Source of the DNA: Candidatus Omnitrophota bacterium
GTDB lineage: Bacteria; Omnitrophota; Gorgyraeia; S143-82
Length of the DNA stretch: 5,118 nucleotides
Assembly: GCA_027065215.1 (NCBI GenBank)
Contig: JAMOOT010000384.1
Coordinates: forward strand, 1-5,118
Reading direction: 5' to 3'
Shown here: positions 1 to 5,118 of the stretch, piece by piece
Position numbering within the stretch: position 1 is the stretch's first letter
How the letters are laid out: every line of letters begins with the position of its first letter
The notes under the pieces: generated by a model
The model's input: only the letters and a program-made list of their open reading frames with translations
Databases searched by the model: none
What the model was told of the DNA's origin: nothing
Program-made: the position numbers and the translations under genes

Positions 1-1954
1 CGTAGGAGAGATAAAGAAAAGGATAGACAGGAAAGATCTTGTAGAGGCGGGAGAGTTGCTGGAAAAGGGGATAAAGGACAACGGGATAAATATTGCCCCG
101 TTAGAGTTGTGGAAGTTGTTGTTGCGGTTAAACAGGCACATTAAAAAGAGTGTAATAAAACGTAAGCATGTACATCTGGTAGACGTGATAAATGTAATGG
201 CGATGTTTTTAAACAAGAGATTTAATGAAATGACACAGGATCAAAAAATGAGAGATGCAATAAGAGGATTGTATGACACGTTTTCAACACTACCCGACGA
301 AAATAAGAAAAGTCTAATTATTGGAGCGATATTACACGATATCGGATCCATAAACGGGGTCCGGGATATGGATCACTACGATGTGGGAGAAATGTTGGTA
401 AAAGCCTTTATCTCTGACATGGGATACAGTGAATCCCTGCAGAAAAATATTTCTCTCATAGTGAAAAATCACGGCGTATATGATAGTTTAGGATCCTTAT
501 CAACATTAAACGACGTTAATAGATTAAATGAGCATCAAAAAAAAGCAGTTTTACTTGTTCATTTCTTTGATGCTTTTAGAATAAAAGAGAAAAACCGGCT
601 AACAGTACAGGCGTTGGATCTTTTTGAGGAATTGAGTTCTGGCAATGTAGACACCCTTAGAAGCAATGAGGCATTTGTGGTATATAGATTTGGAACATCA
701 TTCCAGAGAATCGTTTCTATTGATGATAGAAGCCAAATTCTAAATCGTGGAAAAACACTTTTAAATCTTATTAGCAACAAAGGTGTTACTATAGATAACG
801 AATTTTTTAGACGCTGGGCTAAAGTAAAGATCAATTGTCGATCCATTTTCCCTAATCTTACCGATCTATATGGAAATTCCGAGAAAAAGGTCCGTTTATT
901 ATTGAAAGAATTAGGATTAGAATTAACCCCTGATATCCATAGTGCTATGGTATCAGGATCTCTTTTCTCTTCATTGGTTAACCTATCCACGCGAGAAAAA
1001 ATCGTAAAAGGCCTTTTTTCAACATTAGATTTAGAAAAAATCGCTTCCCTTTTAGCAAAACTGGATTCTTTTGTTCGAGAAGAAGAAAAACGTGGGATTG
1101 AAGATATAACAATTGACACGGATATGGATTTAATGAGTATGTGGTCCAAAGACTGGGACCTTCTATATAAGATAACTACTGCTCTCTTTTCACTCCTCGA
1201 GAATAACCAAAGGATTCCTATAACGGTCTTCCGTAACAAAAAATATAAAAAAGCAAAGATAGTTATTAAAGTATACGATCTAATGAATAATTTCTCTCTT
1301 GACAAGAATACTCAGGACAAATTGAAAAATTTTTTGACTAAAGGCGAGGTAAATCCAGAAGAAATAGCCTTGTTTTTGGGTAATCTTAGTGAAGTGAAAA
1401 GGGTGCTGCCAGTGGTCTTAAAAGAAATAGGAGCAGAAGAAGGTATTGTCTGGGATTTGGTTAGATATTTGATTAGTTACAAAGAGGAAATCTTTGACAG
1501 ATATGGAGCCGATGTAGATGAGATGAAGGGCAAAATTCAAGAACAGAGGTTGCAAGACTTGTTGAGGGAATGCGGATTGCAGGAAGGATTGGTAGAGGCG
1601 ATGACTAATCAGGATGTAGAGACTAAAAGAGAGTGGTTCAATAATCTCGTGAACATATTAGGATTGAAAGGCGAAAACATAAGCATAAGCATGAAACAAT
1701 ATGATAATGCGTGGAAGTTTCTAATGGATTGGGCAAAGGACTTAAGTCGAATAGGCGTAGATTTTAGTAGTAGACTGGATGAAAACGGTGAGTTAAAGAA
1801 GCAAATCGAAGGTATATATAAGGCGGTGTTGATAGGTCTGATTGGGGAGAAGGTAAAAATCAAAGACTGGGTAGAGAGAACTAATATCAACCAAAATAGG
1901 CGATTATCAGAAAAACCACAGCGAGGTGGTATAGAACTTGTTTTTCAAAGATAA
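1..1954 (+). CDS. HD-domain phosphohydrolase with GlnD-like HD core and long uncharacterised C-terminal region (5' partial)
   Basis: The reading frame is open from base 2 to the TAA at 1952-1954. No stop lies between the left edge and the first possible start (TTG at 56), so the gene probably begins outside the window; a TTG start preceded by AGAGG at 43-47 is the alternative. Numbering from that TTG, residues 38-172 carry an HD metal-dependent phosphohydrolase core: His38 or His40 (KHVH), His94-Asp95 (ILHDIGS), His107 (DHYDVG), His139 (KNHG) and Asp172 (HFFDAF). The order HDIG, DHxxxG, then IVxxH followed by a late Asp resembles the HD domain of GlnD uridylyl-removing enzymes and related nucleotide hydrolases, with Ser instead of Lys after HDIG. 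The remaining 400 or so residues are charged and helix-rich, with no transmembrane segment or motif I recognise. No nucleotidyltransferase or ACT domain is visible here; one could lie upstream. Substrate is unknown. The HD call is firm; the biological role is not. Confidence 0.8.
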   Translation, partial: VGEIKKRIDRKDLVEAGELLEKGIKDNGINIAPLELWKLLLRLNRHIKKSVIKRKHVHLVDVINVMAMFLNKRFNEMTQDQKMRDAIRGLYDTFSTLPDENKKSLIIGAILHDIGSINGVRDMDHYDVGEMLVKAFISDMGYSESLQKNISLIVKNHGVYDSLGSLSTLNDVNRLNEHQKKAVLLVHFFDAFRIKEKNRLTVQALDLFEELSSGNVDTLRSNEAFVVYRFGTSFQRIVSIDDRSQILNRGKTLLNLISNKGVTIDNEFFRRWAKVKINCRSIFPNLTDLYGNSEKKVRLLLKELGLELTPDIHSAMVSGSLFSSLVNLSTREKIVKGLFSTLDLEKIASLLAKLDSFVREEEKRGIEDITIDTDMDLMSMWSKDWDLLYKITTALFSLLENNQRIPITVFRNKKYKKAKIVIKVYDLMNNFSLDKNTQDKLKNFLTKGEVNPEEIALFLGNLSEVKRVLPVVLKEIGAEEGIVWDLVRYLISYKEEIFDRYGADVDEMKGKIQEQRLQDLLRECGLQEGLVEAMTNQDVETKREWFNNLVNILGLKGENISISMKQYDNAWKFLMDWAKDLSRIGVDFSSRLDENGELKKQIEGIYKAVLIGLIGEKVKIKDWVERTNINQNRRLSEKPQRGGIELVFQR

Positions 1955-2103
1955 CACCATAACATCTTTAAAATGATTGAAGATACAAAAGAATAACCAC
2001 AAGGAATTTCCCAAACCATAAACAACCTCAAAAATCCTTAAAAAATACAATTCGTTAAAATCATGGTTATCGTATACTTATTCTTCTTTCTAACCCAAAC
2101 CAG

Positions 2104-2131
2104 TTGACAGACCGATTAGAACCCTAATAAT
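2104..2131 (+). promoter_or_regulatory. Candidate sigma70-type promoter for rsmI, possibly giving a leaderless mRNA
   Basis: A perfect -35 hexamer TTGACA lies at 2104-2109. After a 16-nt spacer comes AATAAT at 2126-2131, which matches five of six -10 positions. Transcription would be expected to start about seven bases further on, at or near 2138, which is the second in-frame ATG of rsmI. That would leave little or no 5' leader and fits the absence of a Shine-Dalgarno sequence. A weaker alternative is TATACT at 2073-2078, with a poor -35, which would give a leader of roughly 50 nt. The motif is seen in the sequence; promoter activity is inferred. Confidence 0.45.
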
Positions 2132-2896
2132 ATGAGTATGGAGCCAAAAAGGGAGAAAACACAATCCAAGGGCGGGAGACTGTACATTGTCTCTACTCCC
2201 ATTGGCAATCTGGCCGATATTACTCTTCGGGCTATTGACACATTGAAGCAGGTTGACATTATAGCCTCTGAAGACACCCGCAGGGCAAAGATCCTTCTTA
2301 ACCAATTTAAGATAAAAAAACCGACCCTCTCCTATCACGAGCACAACGAAGAGGAAGCAAGCAAAAAGATCATCGCTCTATTAGAACAAGGCAAAGATGT
2401 GGCCCTTATATCTGATGCCGGCACTCCTTTAATCGATGACCCCGGATATACACTGGTAAAAAACGCTGTAGAGAAAAATATAGAAATTATACCCGTGCCC
2501 GGACCTTCTGCCCTGCTCTCCGCACTGGTAGCCAGTGGTCTCCCTTGCGACAGAATCCTTTACACTGGATTTCTCCCCCGTAAGAAAGGGAGAAAATCAA
2601 GACTGTGGGAACTACGCGAGATGGCTCAAGCAAGTGGTAACCTCACCCTCGTCTTCTATGAGGCCCCTCATCGGATCGCTAAACTCATCAATGAATTGAT
2701 ATACTTCTTTGGCCCCCAACTACCCGCTGTCCTTGCCCGAGAAATCACCAAAGCCCATCAACAATTTCTAAGAGGAAACCTCCAAGAATTAAAAGAAACA
2801 TTAACAACTCATCCGGAACAGGTCCGTGGCGAAATGGTCTTAGTCTTATTTGTGTCCAGAAAGGCAACACTTCCCGATCTAAAACGGCCTAAGTAA
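2132..2896 (+). CDS. rsmI: 16S rRNA (cytidine(1402)-2'-O)-methyltransferase RsmI
   Basis: This SAM-dependent enzyme of the tetrapyrrole-methylase fold 2'-O-methylates C1402 in the decoding centre of 16S rRNA, where RsmH adds the N4 methyl. Family motifs occur in order across 254 residues: STPIGNL at 21-27, SEDTRR at 46-51, SDAGTPLIDDPG at 94-105 (SAM-binding region), PGPSA at 123-127, GFLPRK at 146-151, YEAPHR at 176-181, ARExTK at 202-207 and GEMVL at 233-237. The protein stops soon after GEM, so it lacks the roughly 30-40 residue C-terminal extension found in E. coli RsmI (286 residues). An in-frame TAG at 2117-2119 limits the start to ATG 2132 or ATG 2138. Neither has a visible Shine-Dalgarno, and 2138 fits a leaderless transcript from the promoter at 2104-2131. 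The gene converges with the minus-strand ATPase gene and appears monocistronic. Its codon use is more mixed (CGC, CGG, CCC, ATC) than that of the ATPase genes. Identification is very secure. Confidence 0.96.
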   Translation: MSMEPKREKTQSKGGRLYIVSTPIGNLADITLRAIDTLKQVDIIASEDTRRAKILLNQFKIKKPTLSYHEHNEEEASKKIIALLEQGKDVALISDAGTPLIDDPGYTLVKNAVEKNIEIIPVPGPSALLSALVASGLPCDRILYTGFLPRKKGRKSRLWELREMAQASGNLTLVFYEAPHRIAKLINELIYFFGPQLPAVLAREITKAHQQFLRGNLQELKETLTTHPEQVRGEMVLVLFVSRKATLPDLKRPK

Positions 2897-3046
2897 CCTC
2901 TTACGGAAGAAATCCTTTATTAGCCTTTTCTCAGGTGTATTCTTGAATTGCTACAAATTCCAATGTGTCCTCTCCGTATCCTTATCTATCTGCCCTCCTA
3001 AATAAGTCCTCTGTTTTTGAACAAACCTCCCACTCAAATACCTAAC
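2897..3046. other. Convergent intergenic region between rsmI and the ATPase gene, no clear terminator
   Basis: This 150-bp gap separates the 3' ends of two converging genes. I find no GC-rich hairpin followed by a T-run on either strand. The only inverted repeats are weak: GAATT/AATTC at 2945-2949 and 2956-2960, and TACGGA/TCCGTA at 2902-2907 and 2973-2978 with a 65-nt loop. The minus strand contains TAGGAGG at 3000-2994 and ACACCTGAG at 2938-2930, in the same order as at the start of the neighbouring ATPase gene, a possible decayed remnant. No open frame of useful length crosses the gap. Confidence 0.5.
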
Positions 3047-4597
3047 CTACTCAATCCGCCTTATCTCCATCTCCCTAACTGCCCTTCCCTCACTGTCCAC
3101 ATTTATCCCCATCAAATATATCTCCCTGCCCACCCCCTCATACTTCTCCCAATACCTCCTCTCCTCTATCTGCTTTATTGCTGGCTCTTGGGCATCTGTC
3201 TTTATCTCCACCACATATACCTTATCTTTTGCCAACACCACTATATCTGCCCTCCCCCTCCTGCTTACATCCTCTCCCCGCACCTCATAGCCCGTTGACA
3301 TAAAAAACGAAAACAGGACACTGGCATAATACCCTTCATACTGACTAATCGGATTATTTGTGTGGTAATGATACGGAATTGACTCAAACAATCTCTTTAT
3401 CCACCCCTTTATCCCTTCTACATCTCCATTTCCCAACGCCACATACAACTCATCCTCTAATTCTCCCCTTCTATCCTTCTCTACCACCTTCCAATAATCC
3501 AATATCGCATCACTCAAACTCATCCGCACCTCTTTATTCGGCACCTTTAACCTATATAACATCCCCCCTCTCGGGCTCCTTATTACCTCATCTATCGTCA
3601 GATATCCCGCCTGATATAAAATCACCTCTGGGCTTATATTCTCTACGTCAAACCTGTCCATCATCTCTTTCCCTACTACCAGATTACCCAACTCCGGTAT
3701 GTAGAAATTCCCGCTCTCTATCAACTTTATCAGAAAATTTGGCGTCCCTGAATTAAACCAGTAATTATCAAACACGCACCCACTATCCACAAACCTCAAC
3801 ACATCAAACGGATTATACAATCTACCCCCTAAAAAATTGTACCCGTTATACCATTCCTTTACCTCTTCTAACTCCACGTTATGCCTCTTTATCTCCTCCC
3901 CTAAATATCTCTCCAACTCCTCCTGTGTTATCCCTACTATATTGCCATATCGCGGATCTAACGATATATCCTTCAGATTATTCAATCCTGAGAATATCCC
4001 TGCCTTGCTGAATCGCGTCACCCCTGTTAGCAATATAAACTTCAAATACTCATCACCATTCTTTATCTCAGAATAAAATCGCCTCAAATATTCCCTTATC
4101 TCTGTCGCCACATCTTTCTTATCCAAATTATCCAATATTGGCTTGTCATATTCATCTATCAATACCACTACCCTAACGCCGTATCTCTCACTCGTTTCTC
4201 TTATCAACTGACGAAACCGTATTACCACATCTTCACTCTCTAATCCAACCCCCAATCTTCGTGCATTGCTATTCACCTGATCTTTTAAATCACTTATTAC
4301 ATCTTCTATCGATCCAGCCCCACCTAACGAAATACTTATCACCGGATATCTCTTTTCCCAATCCCACCTATTATGTATCCACAACCCCTCAAATAATTCC
4401 TTCTCCCCCTCAAACAAATACCTTATCGTGGACAACAGCAAACTCTTCCCAAACCTGCGCGGGCGAGAGAGAAAAAATACCTTCCCCGAACGAACTAATT
4501 TGTACACCTCAGGTGTCTTGTCTATGTACAAATAATTCAAATCAGAGGTCCTTAAATCCTTAAAATCTTGCACTCCTATCGGCATCAACTTATCCAT
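3047..4597 (-). CDS. AAA-ATPase-like / PD-(D/E)XK nuclease family protein (complete copy)
   Basis: The 516-residue product has the architecture of the AAA-ATPase-like plus PD-(D/E)XK nuclease family (Pfam AAA-ATPase_like and PDDEXK_9), which is often multicopy in anaerobic and uncultured bacteria and has no settled function. The N-terminus has the family signature (MPIGVQDF at 5-12, YIDKT at 24-28). A Walker A with the family's unusual form RPRRFGKS is at 45-52 and a Walker B VVVLIDEYD at 143-151. A conserved LTGVTRFSKAGIFSGLNNL segment follows at 190-208, probably the sensor region. The C-terminal nuclease fold shows Glu421 in a helix (QYEGYYAS), Asp451 (GRADIV), Glu464-x-Lys466 (VVEIKTD) and a later QI at 476-477, so the catalytic set looks intact. 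The start is well supported: AGGAGG lies five bases upstream. It follows its paralogue by 9 nt and is probably cotranscribed with it. Coding uses mainly ATA, AGG and GAG, unlike rsmI. The family call is firm; defence or mobile-element roles are speculative. Confidence 0.93.
   Translation of the reverse strand: MDKLMPIGVQDFKDLRTSDLNYLYIDKTPEVYKLVRSGKVFFLSRPRRFGKSLLLSTIRYLFEGEKELFEGLWIHNRWDWEKRYPVISISLGGAGSIEDVISDLKDQVNSNARRLGVGLESEDVVIRFRQLIRETSERYGVRVVVLIDEYDKPILDNLDKKDVATEIREYLRRFYSEIKNGDEYLKFILLTGVTRFSKAGIFSGLNNLKDISLDPRYGNIVGITQEELERYLGEEIKRHNVELEEVKEWYNGYNFLGGRLYNPFDVLRFVDSGCVFDNYWFNSGTPNFLIKLIESGNFYIPELGNLVVGKEMMDRFDVENISPEVILYQAGYLTIDEVIRSPRGGMLYRLKVPNKEVRMSLSDAILDYWKVVEKDRRGELEDELYVALGNGDVEGIKGWIKRLFESIPYHYHTNNPISQYEGYYASVLFSFFMSTGYEVRGEDVSRRGRADIVVLAKDKVYVVEIKTDAQEPAIKQIEERRYWEKYEGVGREIYLMGINVDSEGRAVREMEIRRIE
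3061..3561 (-). repeat. Direct repeat unit A (coding duplication with 4618-5118)
   Basis: Bases 3061-3561 align with 4618-5118 at a constant offset of 1557 with no gaps. I count 36 mismatches in 501 positions by hand, about 93% identity. Similarity fades in the last few codons, at about 3050-3060, and does not continue past the stop codon. The repeat is the tandem gene duplication itself and continues beyond the window on the other copy's side. Confidence 0.9.
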
Positions 4598-4602
4598 ATA
4601 GT

Positions 4603-4608
4603 CCTCCT
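4603..4608 (-). promoter_or_regulatory. Consensus Shine-Dalgarno overlapping the stop codon of the upstream paralogue
   Basis: On the minus strand the sequence reads GTAGGAGGACTATATG. AGGAGG is a full consensus ribosome binding site, five bases before the ATG at 4597. Its first two bases are also the last two of the TAG stop (4609-4607) of the upstream gene. The geometry fixes the start of the 516-residue protein and suggests translational coupling between the two copies. Confidence 0.85.
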
Positions 4609-5118
4609 ACACCCTCCTTATCTCCATCTCTTTCACTGCCCTTCCCTCACTGTCCACATTTATCCCCACCAAATATATCTCCTTGCCCGCCCCCTTATAC
4701 TTCTCCCAATACCTCCTCTCCTTTATCTGCTTTATTGCTGGCTCTTGGGCATCTGTCTTTATCTCCACCACATACACCTTATCTCTCGCCAATATCACTA
4801 TATCTGCCCTGCCCCTCCTGCTTACATCCTCTCCCCGCACCTCATAGCCCGTGGACATAAAAAACGAAAACAGGACACTGGCATAATACCCTTCATACTG
4901 ACTTATTGGATTATTCGTGTGATAATGATATGGTATCGCCTCAAATAATCTCTTCACCCAATTCTTTATTCCTTCTACATCCCCATTTCCCAATGCCACA
5001 TACAACCCATCCTCTAATTCTCCCCTTCTATCCTTCTCTACCACCTTCCAATAATCCAATATCGCATCACTCAAACTCATCCGCACCTCTTTATTCGGCA
5101 CCTTTAATTTATACAACA
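4607..5118 (-). CDS. AAA-ATPase-like / PD-(D/E)XK nuclease paralogue, C-terminal part (5' partial at right edge)
   Basis: This is the 3' end of a second copy of the neighbouring gene. The TAG stop is at 4607-4609 and the frame runs off the right edge. The TTG at 5114-5116 aligns with internal Leu347 of the complete copy, so it is a Leu codon and not a start. The visible 169 residues align without gaps to residues 347-515 of the complete protein. I count 14 substitutions: R349K, E383G, G398N, I400V, S406A, V454I, K457R, E478K, E487K, V489A, R491K, M496V, R508K and I515V. None touches the predicted nuclease residues: the equivalents of Glu421, Asp451, Glu464 and Lys466 are all present, so the nuclease domain looks functional. 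The protein ends one residue earlier (RRV against RRIE). The ATPase half lies outside the window, so intactness of the whole gene cannot be judged. It is the upstream gene of the tandem pair. Confidence 0.9.
   Translation of the reverse strand, partial: LYKLKVPNKEVRMSLSDAILDYWKVVEKDRRGELEDGLYVALGNGDVEGIKNWVKRLFEAIPYHYHTNNPISQYEGYYASVLFSFFMSTGYEVRGEDVSRRGRADIVILARDKVYVVEIKTDAQEPAIKQIKERRYWEKYKGAGKEIYLVGINVDSEGRAVKEMEIRRV
4618..5118 (-). repeat. Direct repeat unit B (coding duplication with 3061-3561)
   Basis: This is the second copy of the direct repeat, in the same orientation as unit A and truncated by the window edge. Differences are clustered: the 100 bases at 5008-5107 are identical to 3451-3550, while the stretch corresponding to 3341-3450 has about 17 mismatches. 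Confidence 0.9.

Noticed and set aside
559..1305. Open frame of 248 codons on the minus strand
   Set aside because: It lies wholly inside the HD gene in antisense, its translation is low-complexity and Ser/Arg/Phe-rich with no motif, and the plus-strand frame carries the HD residues.
1609..1890. 93-codon minus-strand open frame
   Set aside because: It is antisense to the C-terminal part of the HD gene, has no ribosome binding site or recognisable domain, and its Phe/Ser/Leu composition is that of a shadow.
2090..2344. 84-codon minus-strand open frame over the rsmI start
   Set aside because: It overlaps the conserved RsmI N-terminal motifs in antisense and shows no family resemblance.
2945..2960. 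GAATT-GCTACA-AATTC hairpin as an rsmI terminator
   Set aside because: The stem has only five mostly A-T pairs and there is no T-run after it on either strand.
3017..3298. Plus-strand Pro/Leu/His-rich frame that recurs almost identically at 4568-4948
   Set aside because: The recurrence looked like a repeated small gene, but both are antisense shadows of the duplicated nuclease domain; the repeat in translation is explained by the gene duplication.
3358..4563. Three further plus-strand frames (3358-3756, 3837-4076, 4261-4563)
   Set aside because: All are antisense to the intact AAA-ATPase-like gene, with Ser/Pro/Thr-rich translations typical of the complement of purine-rich coding DNA.
5114..5116. 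TTG as a start codon for the right-hand nuclease copy
   Set aside because: It aligns exactly with internal Leu347 of the complete copy, and the two bases beyond it (TG on the minus strand) fit the preceding Met codon, so the gene simply continues off the edge.

Overview
The window is bacterial and gene-dense. It carries a 16S rRNA methyltransferase of the universally bacterial RsmI family, Shine-Dalgarno signals and compact intergenic gaps. I cannot place the organism firmly. The pairing of AAA-ATPase-like/PD-(D/E)XK genes in multiple copies with a long HD protein, and a preference for ATA, AGG and GAG codons, would fit an uncultured or candidate-phylum bacterium (Omnitrophota is one possibility) or a thermophile-like lineage. 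That is only an impression.

Layout. (1) Positions 1-1954, plus strand: the 3' part of a long gene open to the left edge. It encodes a GlnD-like HD phosphohydrolase domain followed by about 400 residues of unrecognised, charged, probably helical protein. (2) 1955-2131: AT-rich intergenic DNA with a perfect -35 box just before the next gene. (3) 2132-2896, plus: rsmI, intact but without the usual C-terminal extension and without a visible ribosome binding site. (4) 2897-3046: a convergent intergenic gap with no clear terminator. It contains a short minus-strand stretch that may be a decayed copy of the start of the neighbouring ATPase gene. (5) 3047-4597, minus: a complete AAA-ATPase-like/PD-(D/E)XK nuclease gene. 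(6) 4607-5118, minus: the 3' part of a second, nearly identical copy of that gene, running off the right edge.

The two nuclease genes form a head-to-tail pair with a 9-nt gap, and the stop codon of the first overlaps the Shine-Dalgarno of the second, so they are probably one operon and translationally coupled. Over the 501 overlapping bases I count 36 differences and no indels, and a 100-bp block is identical. That points to recent duplication or continuing gene conversion. rsmI is a housekeeping gene with no evident link to either neighbour. No tRNA, rRNA, CRISPR array or transposase is visible.
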